DNA of 64,000 nucleotides from Comamonas sp. (GTDB lineage Bacteria > Pseudomonadota > Gammaproteobacteria > Burkholderiales > Burkholderiaceae_C), in assembly GCA_021166775.1 (NCBI GenBank), contig JAJPEQ010000005.1, positions 62,001 to 126,000 on the forward strand, in the 5' to 3' direction. Positions 56,339-64,000 of the stretch are shown here, in pieces (within the stretch, counting starts at the first letter, position 1; each line of letters begins with the position of its first letter). Position numbers and translations under genes: made by a program. The notes under the pieces were generated by a model. It made no database searches. It saw only the letters and a list, made by a program, of their open reading frames with translations, and was not told the origin of the DNA.

Positions 56339-57967
56339 TCACTCATCATTGGCCATCAGCGCCGCTTCCACCAGCCGCCGCGTGTAGGGATGGCGCGGCG
56401 CGTCGAGCACCTGGCGCACGTCCCCCTCTTCCAGCACCTCGCCGTCCTTCATCACGAGCACGGCGTGCGCCATGGCGCGCACCACGGCCATGTCGTGCGT
56501 GATGAGCAGATAGGCCAGGCCGCGCTCCTTCTGCAGCCGCTGCAGCAGCTGCAGCACCTGCTGCTGGATCGTGACGTCGAGCGCGCTCGTGGGTTCATCG
56601 AGCACCAGCACGCCGGGCTCCAGGATGAGCGCGCGCGCCACCGCCAGACGCTGGCGCTGGCCGCCGGAAAACTCGTGCGGGTAGCGCGCGAGCAGCCCGG
56701 GAAACTGCGCCTCGGTCAGCCCCACTTCGGTCAACATGGCCAGCACCCGTGCACGGCGCTCGGCCTCGGTCAGCCCGGGGCTGTGCACCCTGAGCCCCTC
56801 GCCGATGATCTCCTGCACCGTCAGGCGCGGCGAGAGCGAGGAAAACGGGTCCTGGAACACCACCTGCACCTGTCGGCGCAGCCGCCGGTTGTGCGCATTG
56901 TTGTGCTGCGCGGGGTGCTGCCAGCGCTGGCCCGCCACCTGCAGTTCCCCGGTGCTGGGCAGCAGGCCGAGCAGCGCCTGCGCCAGCGTGGATTTGCCCG
57001 AGCCCGATTCACCCACCACGCCCAGCGTGCGCCCGGCGCAAAGCCGAAAGCTCGCCCCCTTGACCGCCACGAACTCGCCCCTGCGGAACCAGCCGCGCAC
57101 CCCCGGCAAGGGCACCGGATAACTCACACGCAGGCGCTCGGCCAGGGCGGCCACGGGTGCGTCGGCGGCAACGGCCTCCTCGGCCACGTCGCGGCGCGGC
57201 GTGCTCGCGATCAGGCGGCGGGTGTAGGGGTGCTCGGGCGCCTTGAAAAGGCGCGTCGTCTCGCCATGCTCGACCAGATGCCCCTGCTCCATCACCGCCA
57301 CGCGGTCGGCGAAGCGGCGCACCATGAGCAGGTCGTGCGTGATGAGCAGCATCGCCATGCCGCTCTGGCGCTGCAGGTCGGCCAGCAATTCAAGAATCTG
57401 GCCGCGCAGCGAGACGTCCAGCGCCGTCGTCGGCTCATCGGCCAGCAGCAGCCTGGGCCGGCTGGCCAGCGCCATCGCGATCATGGCGCGCTGGCGCTGC
57501 CCGCCCGACAGCTGGTGCGGAAAATTCCCGACGCGCCGCTCGGGCTCGGGGATGCCCGTCGCCGCAAACAATTCAATAGCTGCTTTCGCGCTCTGCGCCT
57601 TGCTCAGACCCTGTTTGAGCATCAAGACTTCGGCCACCTGCGCGCCCACCGGCATCAGCGGATTGAGCGCGCTCATCGGCTCCTGAAAGATCATCGCCAC
57701 GCTGTCGCCGCGCACGCCGCGCAGGTCGCGTTCCGATAATTGGAGCAGGTCGCGCCCGTCCAGCAAGGCCTGGCCCGTGATTCGAGCCTCACCCGCGAGG
57801 CGCAGCAGCGAGAGCGCGCTCACCGTTTTGCCCGAACCCGATTCGCCCACGAGGGCGAATTTTTCAGCCGCGCGGATCTCGAAGCTGACGCCGTGCACCA
57901 CCTCCTTGGCGCCAAAGGCCACGCGCAGATCACGCACTTGCAGCAGCGGCGTTTCGGGGGTCGTCAC
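56339..57967 (-). CDS. yejF: Peptide ABC transporter ATP-binding protein, two ATPase domains (YejF-like)
   Basis: 542 aa from the GTG at 57967, which overlaps the yejE TGA. Two ABC domains in one chain: Walker A GESGSGKTVSAL (about 41-52) and GESGSGKSTLAQ; signatures LSGGQRQRAMI and FSGGQRQRLAV; Walker B LLADEPTTALD and LVLDEPTSALD. E. coli YejF (529 aa) has this design and powers YejABEF uptake of peptides and microcin C. A segment of domain 1 (LSKAQSAKAAIELFAATGIP) is coded by a stretch resembling the dispersed repeat (57570), without changing length. Confidence 0.9.
   Translation of the reverse strand: MTTPETPLLQVRDLRVAFGAKEVVHGVSFEIRAAEKFALVGESGSGKTVSALSLLRLAGEARITGQALLDGRDLLQLSERDLRGVRGDSVAMIFQEPMSALNPLMPVGAQVAEVLMLKQGLSKAQSAKAAIELFAATGIPEPERRVGNFPHQLSGGQRQRAMIAMALASRPRLLLADEPTTALDVSLRGQILELLADLQRQSGMAMLLITHDLLMVRRFADRVAVMEQGHLVEHGETTRLFKAPEHPYTRRLIASTPRRDVAEEAVAADAPVAALAERLRVSYPVPLPGVRGWFRRGEFVAVKGASFRLCAGRTLGVVGESGSGKSTLAQALLGLLPSTGELQVAGQRWQHPAQHNNAHNRRLRRQVQVVFQDPFSSLSPRLTVQEIIGEGLRVHSPGLTEAERRARVLAMLTEVGLTEAQFPGLLARYPHEFSGGQRQRLAVARALILEPGVLVLDEPTSALDVTIQQQVLQLLQRLQKERGLAYLLITHDMAVVRAMAHAVLVMKDGEVLEEGDVRQVLDAPRHPYTRRLVEAALMANDE
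57570..57625. repeat. Repeat-like stretch inside yejF
   Basis: AATTCAATAGCTGCTTTCGC, then GCTCTGCGCCTTGCTCAGAC resembles the dispersed repeat core, but the protein has its normal length here, so this could be chance or gene conversion rather than insertion. Confidence 0.4.
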
Positions 57968-59007
57968 ACATCGGCCTTTCGCGGATCGAGCGCGTCGCGC
58001 AGCGCGTCGCCCATGAAGGTGAGCAGCAGCAGCGTGACCACCAGCACGGCAAACGTGAAGATCGAAATCCACCACGCATCGATGTTGTTCTTGCCCTGGC
58101 TCAGCAGCTCGCCCAGGCTGGGTGTGCCCGGCGGCACGCCCAGGCCGAGAAAGTCGAGCGAGGTCAGCGCGAGGATCGCCGCGCTCATGCGAAACGGCAG
58201 GAAGGTGACCACCGGCACCATCGAATTGGGCAGGATGTGGCGCCACATGATCCGGCCGCTGGGCACGCCCAGCGCACGCGCGGCCTTCACGTAGTCGAGC
58301 TGACGGTTGCGCAGAAACTCGGCGCGCACGTAGTCCGACAGGCCCATCCAGCCAAACAGGCTGAGCAGGATCAGCAGCAGCGCGACGCTGGGCGAAAAGA
58401 TGGCGCTGAAGATGATGAGCAGGTACAGCTCGGGCATCGAGCCCCAGATCTCGATGAAGCGCTGAAACGCCAGATCGGTCTTGCCGCCGAAAAACCCTTG
58501 CACCGCGCCCGCGGCGATACCCAGCACCACGCCCACCGCCGTGAGCGCCAGGCCGAAGAGCACGCTCACGCGAAAGCCGTAGAGCAGCTGCGCGAGCAGA
58601 TCGCGCCCGCGGTCGTCCGTGCCCAGCCAGTTCTGGCCCGAGGGCGGCGACGGATAAGGCGCCTTGGCGTAGTAGTTCAGCGTGTTGGCGCCGTAGGGGT
58701 TGATCGTGTAGAGCGCCCAGTTGCCGCCCGTGGTGATGCGCCGCCGGACGTAGGGGTCGAGGTAATCCGCCGGCGTGGCGAAGTCGCCGCCAAACGTGGT
58801 TTCCGGGTAGTCGTACAGCATCGGGAAGTAGGTCTGCCCCTCGTAGCGCACGACGAGCGGGCGGTCGTTGCTCACGAGTTCAGCGGCCAGGCTCAGCAGC
58901 ACCAGCGCGCAGAAGACGACCAGGCTCCAGTAGCCCAGGCGGTTGCGCTTGAAGCGCAACCAGGCGCGGCGCGAGGGCGAGACGGGCGGGGCGGCGGCGC
59001 TGTCCAT
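57964..59007 (-). CDS. yejE: Peptide ABC transporter permease, YejE-like
   Basis: 347 aa. Five to six membrane helices; a 100-residue periplasmic insertion (about 50-150) that contains YLDPYVRRRITTGGNWALYT and NWLGTDDRGRDLLAQLLYGF, and the EAA-loop of binding-protein-dependent permeases (YVKAARALGVPSGRIMWRHI). Start at 59007 is 9 bases after the yejB stop. Partner of yejB and yejF. Confidence 0.9.
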   Translation of the reverse strand: MDSAAAPPVSPSRRAWLRFKRNRLGYWSLVVFCALVLLSLAAELVSNDRPLVVRYEGQTYFPMLYDYPETTFGGDFATPADYLDPYVRRRITTGGNWALYTINPYGANTLNYYAKAPYPSPPSGQNWLGTDDRGRDLLAQLLYGFRVSVLFGLALTAVGVVLGIAAGAVQGFFGGKTDLAFQRFIEIWGSMPELYLLIIFSAIFSPSVALLLILLSLFGWMGLSDYVRAEFLRNRQLDYVKAARALGVPSGRIMWRHILPNSMVPVVTFLPFRMSAAILALTSLDFLGLGVPPGTPSLGELLSQGKNNIDAWWISIFTFAVLVVTLLLLTFMGDALRDALDPRKADV

Positions 59008-59015
59008 CCCGGCGC

Positions 59016-60050
59016 TCAATCGAATTTCACCCGCGGATCGACCCAGACATAGCACAGGTCGGAGATCAGCTTGGTCACCAGGCCGATCAGCGTGAAGAGG
59101 TAGAGCGTGCCCAGCACCACCGGGTAGTCGCGCCGGATCACGCTCTCGTAGCTCAGCAGCCCCAGGCCGTCGAGCGAGAACAGCGTCTCGATCAGCAGCG
59201 AGCCGGTGAAGAACGCGCCGATGAAGGCCGACGGGAAACCGGTGACGATGGGAATGAGCGCGTTGCGAAACACGTGGCCATAGAGCACCTGCCGCTCGGA
59301 AAGCCCCTTGGCGCGCGCGGTGAGCACGTATTGCTTGCGGATTTCTTCCAGGAAGGCGTTCTTGGTGAGCATGGCCGTCACCGCGAAGCTGCCCGCCACC
59401 ATGGCGATCACCGGCAGCGTGATGTGCCAGAGGTAGTCCACGATGCGCGCGCCCCAGCCGAGTTCTTCCCAGTTGCTCGACGTGAGCCCACGCAGCGGAA
59501 ACCACTGCAGCTGCCCGCCGAACACCACCAGCAGCGCCAGGCCCAGCACGAAGCCCGGAATCGCGTAGCCGACCAGGATGAGCAGCGTGGTGACAAGGTC
59601 AAAACGCGAGCCTGCGCGCACCGCCTTGGCCACGCCCAGCGGCACGGCCACCAGATAGCTGATGAAAAACGTCCACAGCCCCAGGCTGATGGAGACCGGC
59701 ATCTTCTCCTTGATGAGCTGCCATACGTCCTTGTTCTGGAAGAAGCTGCGCCCCAGGTCGAAGCGCGCGAACTTGCCAAGCATCTCGACAAACCGCTCGT
59801 GCGCCGGTTTGTCGAAACCATAGAGCTGCTTGATCTGCTGCAGCCGCCGCGCATCCACCCCTTGCGCGCCACGGTACGCCATGCCCGCGCCCTCGGCGCC
59901 GCCGTGCCCCGCCATGCCGGCCTTGGCCTCGGCCAGATACTGCTCCACCGGTCCGCCAGGCACGAACTGGATCACCACGAAGGTGAGCAACAGCACCCCG
60001 AAGAGCGTCGGCAGCATGAGCAGAATGCGCTTGAGGATGTAGGCGGTCAT
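59016..60050 (-). CDS. yejB: Peptide ABC transporter permease, YejB-like
   Basis: 344 aa. MTAYILKRILLMLPTLFGVL is the usual DppB/YejB start; six helices and the EAA loop YVLTARAKGLSERQVLYGHV are visible. In E. coli the order is yejA-yejB-yejE-yejF; the substrate-binding protein gene yejA is not in this window, the gene upstream being a LysR regulator in the same orientation. Confidence 0.9.
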   Translation of the reverse strand: MTAYILKRILLMLPTLFGVLLLTFVVIQFVPGGPVEQYLAEAKAGMAGHGGAEGAGMAYRGAQGVDARRLQQIKQLYGFDKPAHERFVEMLGKFARFDLGRSFFQNKDVWQLIKEKMPVSISLGLWTFFISYLVAVPLGVAKAVRAGSRFDLVTTLLILVGYAIPGFVLGLALLVVFGGQLQWFPLRGLTSSNWEELGWGARIVDYLWHITLPVIAMVAGSFAVTAMLTKNAFLEEIRKQYVLTARAKGLSERQVLYGHVFRNALIPIVTGFPSAFIGAFFTGSLLIETLFSLDGLGLLSYESVIRRDYPVVLGTLYLFTLIGLVTKLISDLCYVWVDPRVKFD

Positions 60051-60117
60051 CGGGCCCGATTATGTAAGCCCGCGGCGCCACGCGGGCGCGGCAGGCACGC
60101 GCCGGTTCCGGCGCAGC

Positions 60118-61059
60118 TCAAGGCAGGCCCAGCGCCAGCCGCGTGGCCTGCTCCACGCCCGCGGCCAGCGACAGCGCAGGGGCCAGCCGCAGCAGGGCTT
60201 CCAGCCGCTCGATGTGGTGGCGGTGCGAGGTGGTGATGGCATAAAAGCGCTCGTGCAGCTGCGGGCATTGTCCGACGGTGCAGAGCAGGCCGTTGCGCAG
60301 CTCGTCCTGCACCACCACCTCGGGCATCATCGCGAGCCACCCGCTGTCGCGCGCCACCAGCCGCAGCATGGCCATGTCGTCGACCTCGGCGCGCACCTTG
60401 GGCCGCACGTCCTCGCTCATGCACAGCGCATCGAACTGCGCGCGCACGGCGTGCCTGGGGCCCGGCAGCGCGATTTCCAGGCCGTCCAGATCCTGCGGAA
60501 CGCGCAGCTGCCGCCCGCGCCAGCGCTGCGCCGGACCGATGAGCGAAATCGGCTGGCTGCCCAGAAACCGGCAGTGCAGGGGCCGGTGCGCGTCCGCCGC
60601 CACGGGCTCGTTGGCCAGCACCAGATCGAGCTGATGCTCGGTCAGGCGCTCGAGCAGGTTTTCCAGCAAACCCGACTCGAGCGTGAGCAGCACCGTGGGG
60701 TCGGCAAGCAGCGGCCGGTACAGGTTTTCCTGGTAGTTGCGCGACATGGTGGCCACGCTGCCGATGCGCAGGTGGCTGAGCCCTTCGTTGTGCCCCTGCA
60801 CCCGCCCGAGCATCTCCTGACCGAGGCCGAAGATGTTCTCCGCGTAGGCCAGCGCCAGATGACCGGTCTCGGTGAGCACCATGCGCCGCCCCTCGCGCGT
60901 GAACAGCGGACTGCCCAGGCGGTCTTCGAGCTGGCGGATCTGCGCGGACAGCGAGGACTGCGAGGTGTGCAGCTCCTGCGCGGCGCGCGTCAGATGCCCC
61001 AGGCGAGCCACGCGCCAGAAGTAGAAGAGATGGCGGAAGTTGAGCTGCTCCAGACGCAT
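60118..61059 (-). CDS. LysR family transcriptional regulator (NhaR-like), divergent to dabBA
   Basis: 313 aa. N-terminal HTH (NFRHLFYFWRVARLGHLTRA … SQSSLSAQIRQLEDRLGSPL, 7-52) and LysR effector domain. NhaR-like LysR proteins are regularly found next to dabB/dabA, where they are expected to activate inorganic carbon uptake. An imperfect inverted repeat lies 16-35 bases upstream. It also precedes yejB in the same direction with 67 bases between, so it could affect that operon. Confidence 0.88.
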   Translation of the reverse strand: MRLEQLNFRHLFYFWRVARLGHLTRAAQELHTSQSSLSAQIRQLEDRLGSPLFTREGRRMVLTETGHLALAYAENIFGLGQEMLGRVQGHNEGLSHLRIGSVATMSRNYQENLYRPLLADPTVLLTLESGLLENLLERLTEHQLDLVLANEPVAADAHRPLHCRFLGSQPISLIGPAQRWRGRQLRVPQDLDGLEIALPGPRHAVRAQFDALCMSEDVRPKVRAEVDDMAMLRLVARDSGWLAMMPEVVVQDELRNGLLCTVGQCPQLHERFYAITTSHRHHIERLEALLRLAPALSLAAGVEQATRLALGLP

Positions 61060-61074
61060 CGTTCTTTTTAATAG

Positions 61075-61094
61075 ATTAATTTGTTCTTATCAAT
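61075..61094. promoter_or_regulatory. Candidate LysR binding site in the lysR-dabB gap
   Basis: ATTAAT, 8-base spacer, ATCAAT: an inverted repeat with one mismatch that includes T-N11-A. Located 15 bases from the LysR start and about 65 from dabB. Confidence 0.5.
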
Positions 61095-61158
61095 GTATTT
61101 TACAGAACGCATGCTGCGACGCACCATTGCGATCGTTTTCACACTTCGCAATGAATTC

Positions 61159-62715
61159 ATGACCGCCCTCCCTGCCTTCCTGCCCGTCGTTGCAGTCATG
61201 TTGCTCGCCGCCTCGGCGCTGATCCTGGCGACCCACAAGGCCCTTCACCGACCCTGGCGCGTGTTCATGCCACTGAGCGTGCTGGCGCTGCTGGCCACTC
61301 TGCCGGGGCTGTGGCCCGATCCCGCGACCCAGGCCACGCCGGTCTGGCCCGGATGGCTGGTGCTCACGCCGCTGGCGGGCGTCGTTGCCGTCCTGGTGCA
61401 GTTTCTCGGCACGGTGATCGGCAGCTTCTCCTCCCGCTACCTGGAAGGCGAAGCCCGGCAGCGGACCTACGCGGCGGCACTGGCGGGCGTGCTGGCGGCC
61501 GTGCAGCTGTTGCTGCTGGCCGACCACTGGCTGGTGCTGATCGCGGCCTGGGCGCTGATCGGCGTGGCGCTGCAGCACCTGCTGTGCTTTTATGCCGAGC
61601 GCCCGTTTGCGCGCCTGGCCGTGCACAAGAAGCGCCTGGCCGATCGGGCGGCCGACGTGCTGCTGCTGGCGGCCGCCCTGCTCGCCTGGAGCTCCGTGGG
61701 CAGCGGCTCGCTCACCGACCTGATCGACACCGTGAACCAGCACGGCGCGGACACCGCGCTGCAGCTGTGCGCGCTGTGCCTGGCGCTGGCGGTCATCCTG
61801 CGCACCGCGCTGCTGCCGGTGCACGGCTGGCTGATCCAGGTGATGGAAGCGCCCACGCCCGTCTCCGCGCTGCTGCACGCCGGGGTGGTCAATCTCGGCG
61901 GCTTCATCCTGATCCGCTTCGCCCCACTGCTCGATCACGCGGCCGCTGCCCGCTGGCTGCTCGTGGCCCTGGGCCTGGCGTCGGCCGTGCTCGCGGGCAT
62001 GGTGATGCTCACGCGCATCACCATCAAGGTGCGGCTCGCCTGGTCCACCGCCGCGCAGATGGGCTTCATGGTGCTGGAATGCGGCCTGGGCATGTACACG
62101 CTGGCGGCCCTGCACCTGATCGGCCACTCGCTGTACAAGGCGCACCATTTTCTTTCGGCCTCGAGCGCCGTGCGCGAGACGCGGCTGCGGATGCTGCACG
62201 GCGCGCACGGCATGCACGCGGCGCCGCTGCTGGCCGCGCCCGTGCTGGCGGCCGCCATCCTGATGGCGCTGCAGCTGGCGCACGGCGCCATCGCCTGGCC
62301 GTGGTGGTGGACGCTGCTGCTGGCCCTGGCCTGGGCGCCGCTGCTGTGGCTGGCGCGCGGCGTGAGCGCGCGCACCAGCGTCACGCAGATCGCTGCGGGC
62401 ATGCTGATGGTGGCCGCCCTGGGCCTGGCCGCGCTGCTCGCGCACGCCCTGCCCCTGGGCCTGCACGACGCGCCAAACACCGCCCAGGGCGTGGTGGCGC
62501 TGATTGGCATGGCGGCGCTGTACGCCTGCCTGGCGGTGCTGCAATGGCGCCCGCACGCGCTGGGCATCTGGCAGCGCTGGAGCTACGCCGGCTTTTACGT
62601 GGACGAGCACTACACCCGGCTTGCACTGCGCCTGTGGCCCGCGCAGTGGACGGTGGCCCCCACCACGGCGGCCCCGAGCCCGGCCGCCATCTGGGCCGTG
62701 ATGAGCCCGCGGTAA
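61159..62715 (+). CDS. dabB: DabB, membrane subunit of the DAB inorganic carbon transporter
   Basis: 518 aa proton-antiporter-like membrane protein. About 13 helices; the Proton_antipo_M core is shown by LIQVMEAPTPVSALLHAGVV and LAWSTAAQMGFMVLECGLGM, as in NuoL/MrpA. DabB is thought to couple cation flux to CO2 hydration by DabA, accumulating bicarbonate. The ATG at 61159 is chosen (MTALPAFLPVVAVM); upstream in-frame ATGs at 61093/61111 are alternatives. No clear Shine-Dalgarno. 16 bases before dabA. Confidence 0.9.
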   Translation: MTALPAFLPVVAVMLLAASALILATHKALHRPWRVFMPLSVLALLATLPGLWPDPATQATPVWPGWLVLTPLAGVVAVLVQFLGTVIGSFSSRYLEGEARQRTYAAALAGVLAAVQLLLLADHWLVLIAAWALIGVALQHLLCFYAERPFARLAVHKKRLADRAADVLLLAAALLAWSSVGSGSLTDLIDTVNQHGADTALQLCALCLALAVILRTALLPVHGWLIQVMEAPTPVSALLHAGVVNLGGFILIRFAPLLDHAAAARWLLVALGLASAVLAGMVMLTRITIKVRLAWSTAAQMGFMVLECGLGMYTLAALHLIGHSLYKAHHFLSASSAVRETRLRMLHGAHGMHAAPLLAAPVLAAAILMALQLAHGAIAWPWWWTLLLALAWAPLLWLARGVSARTSVTQIAAGMLMVAALGLAALLAHALPLGLHDAPNTAQGVVALIGMAALYACLAVLQWRPHALGIWQRWSYAGFYVDEHYTRLALRLWPAQWTVAPTTAAPSPAAIWAVMSPR

Positions 62716-62731
62716 AGACGGACGAACCACC

Positions 62732-64000
62732 ATGAATACCGACACCGAACTCGCGCCCACCCCCGTGGACACCGCCGCGGGCGCCACGCCATCGCTCGCC
62801 ACCGACTGGCATGCGGCCGTCGAAGCGGCCTGCGAGCAGGCCTGCCGGGCGATCGCGCCCAGCTGGCCGCTCGATCGCTCGGTGGCCGTCAACCCGCACT
62901 GGAAGCGCATCCACATGCCGGTGCGCCGTGTCGCCGCGCGCATGATGGTGCTCGGCCACATTCAGGTGCTCGCGCCCCGAGCGATGCTGCGCCAGGCCTG
63001 GCAGGAGGGGCGTATCCAAAGCCGCGATCTGGCGTGCGCGCTGACGCAGCAGAGCGCCGAGGTCAGCGCCGGATGGACACCCGACACCCTGGTGGCCGCG
63101 CTCGACACCAATCTGCGCACGCCGCAGCTGCCCCTGCTGATCGACGTGCTGGACAACGACCCGCAGCGCGGCGCCCGTCTGTCGTGGCGTCAGGCCATCA
63201 CCTACCAGGTGAGCCAGACCTGCGCCGCCTGGTTCGATACGCAGCAGGCCGAATGGCAGCCCCAGCGCCCGACCAGCCTCTACGCCTTCTGGCGCGAGAC
63301 GCTGAGCCACGATTACGGCATCGGCACGCTGATGGGCCTGCCCGGCCTGGGCGATGCGCTCAAGGCCCTGCCGCGCACGCGGCAGGAGGCGGAACGCTGG
63401 GTGCTCGAACGCGTGCAGCTGCCCCCCGAGGTGTGGGCCGACTACCTCGAAGCGGTGCTGCTCACGGTCAACGGCTGGGCCTCGTGGTGCGCGTATCTGG
63501 GCTGGCAGGCCGAACTGCAGGGGCAGCGCGACGAGCACCTGCGCGATCTGCTCGCCATCCGGCTGGCCTGGGGGGCAATCCTGCTCGAAGGCAAGAACGA
63601 CACGGCGGCGCGCCAGGCGTTCCACGCGCTGCAGCATGCGTGGCACGAAGCCCCCGCGCTGCTGGCGCAAAGCGAACGCGAACTGCTCGTGGATGAACTC
63701 TGGCAGTGGGCCTACGAAGCCGGCTACCAGCGCGAGCTCACGACACGCTTGGCCGCTGCCTGCCCGCCCGTGGCCGAACCGGACGTGCAAGTGCAGGCGG
63801 CCTTCTGCATCGACGTGCGCAGCGAGCCGCTGCGCCGCTCGATCGAAGCCGTCTGGCCCGCGGTGCAGACGCTGGGCTTTGCCGGCTTCTTCGGTGTGCC
63901 GCTGGCCTACACGCCGTTTGGCTCGCACGCGCGTCGTCCGCAGCTGCCGGGCCTGCTCGGACCCGCGCTCGAGGTAGGCGACGAGATCATCCCGGCGCAG
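62732..64000 (+). CDS. dabA: DabA, carbonic-anhydrase-like subunit of the DAB inorganic carbon transporter (partial)
   Basis: First 423 codons of a DUF2309 protein usually about 800-850 aa; the end is outside the window. C359 and D361 in AFCIDVRSEPLRR correspond to the Zn-ligand Cys and Asp found in Halothiobacillus DabA, with the other ligands expected later. It hydrates CO2 in the cytoplasm, driven by DabB. Such pairs occur in autotrophs and, as here possibly, in heterotrophs that need CO2/bicarbonate for carboxylases at air level. Confidence 0.92.
   Translation, partial: MNTDTELAPTPVDTAAGATPSLATDWHAAVEAACEQACRAIAPSWPLDRSVAVNPHWKRIHMPVRRVAARMMVLGHIQVLAPRAMLRQAWQEGRIQSRDLACALTQQSAEVSAGWTPDTLVAALDTNLRTPQLPLLIDVLDNDPQRGARLSWRQAITYQVSQTCAAWFDTQQAEWQPQRPTSLYAFWRETLSHDYGIGTLMGLPGLGDALKALPRTRQEAERWVLERVQLPPEVWADYLEAVLLTVNGWASWCAYLGWQAELQGQRDEHLRDLLAIRLAWGAILLEGKNDTAARQAFHALQHAWHEAPALLAQSERELLVDELWQWAYEAGYQRELTTRLAAACPPVAEPDVQVQAAFCIDVRSEPLRRSIEAVWPAVQTLGFAGFFGVPLAYTPFGSHARRPQLPGLLGPALEVGDEIIPAQ

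Overview
The window looks like chromosomal DNA from a member of the Comamonadaceae (Burkholderiales, Betaproteobacteria). Three things point there: GC of about 65-70 % in most genes (one hand-counted line at 5581-5640 has 42 of 60 G or C); a tmRNA whose tag ends ANDERFALAA, a betaproteobacterial tag; and a dispersed AT-richer repeat with the core ATAGCTGCTCGCGCTTG that I know from comamonad genomes. Nearly all genes are housekeeping or ordinary accessory genes, packed tightly.

Layout. 0-2 kb: an HD-GYP protein translationally coupled to a PAS-domain protein that runs off the left edge. 2-7.1 kb: a three-gene HlyD / RbbA-like fused ABC / YhhJ-like permease operon. 7.3-10.7 kb: an acyl-CoA operon (CoA-transferase III, acyl-CoA dehydrogenase, FAS1-like dehydratase). 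10.9-12.6 kb: a divergent MarR / methyltransferase / FlK-like thioesterase operon with an operator palindrome at its start. 12.7-13.5 kb: a Crp/Fnr regulator. 13.6-17.5 kb: a lower-GC heme cluster (cpfC, cgoX, dinB-like, chdC). 17.6-19.0 kb: two toxin-antitoxin modules, one with a broken antitoxin. 19.3-19.7 kb: ssrA. 19.7-31.6 kb: purL, map, glnD, a membrane protein, sbcB, an mltB-like transglycosylase and a CoA-binding protein. 31.7-34.1 kb: the ruins of a type I restriction locus (hsdM, hsdS and hsdR fragments) around an intact AAA_14/DUF4143 ATPase. 34.1-38.5 kb: metY, an epimerase, a LysR regulator and a TDT transporter. 38.6-45.1 kb: clpA, clpS, dnaE. 45.5-48.2 kb: bamD, a PP2C phosphatase, zapE. 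48.3-54.0 kb: lpdA, sucB, sucA. 54.2-56.3 kb: a PerM-like permease and a tandem Usp. 56.3-60.1 kb: yejF, yejE, yejB. 60.1-64 kb: a LysR regulator divergent from dabB-dabA, an energy-coupled inorganic carbon uptake system.

The most interesting region is 13.6-17.5 kb. Its ferrochelatase and protoporphyrinogen-oxidase-like genes are of the Gram-positive (Bacillus HemH/HemY) kind and are co-transcribed with a chlorite-dismutase-family protein that keeps the heme-binding His and the Tyr of coproheme decarboxylase. Together they would encode the last three steps of the coproporphyrin-dependent heme pathway in a betaproteobacterium, with a DinB-fold protein inside the operon. Upstream lies a perfect TTGAT-N4-GTCAA Crp/Fnr-type site about 33 bp from a TATAAA box, and the neighbouring Crp/Fnr regulator carries the E..SR recognition helix expected to read such sites. 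The lower GC, the adjacent toxin-antitoxin modules and the nearby ssrA suggest horizontal acquisition, though no attachment-site duplication was seen.

Other notable points are in-frame or near-in-frame copies of the dispersed repeat inside purL and the rbbA-like gene, paired operator-like inverted repeats over the start of the surviving ATPase in the dead restriction locus, and a FlK-like thioesterase with its Thr-Glu-His triad intact. Assignments come from reading motifs and recalled family sequences; no database search was run.
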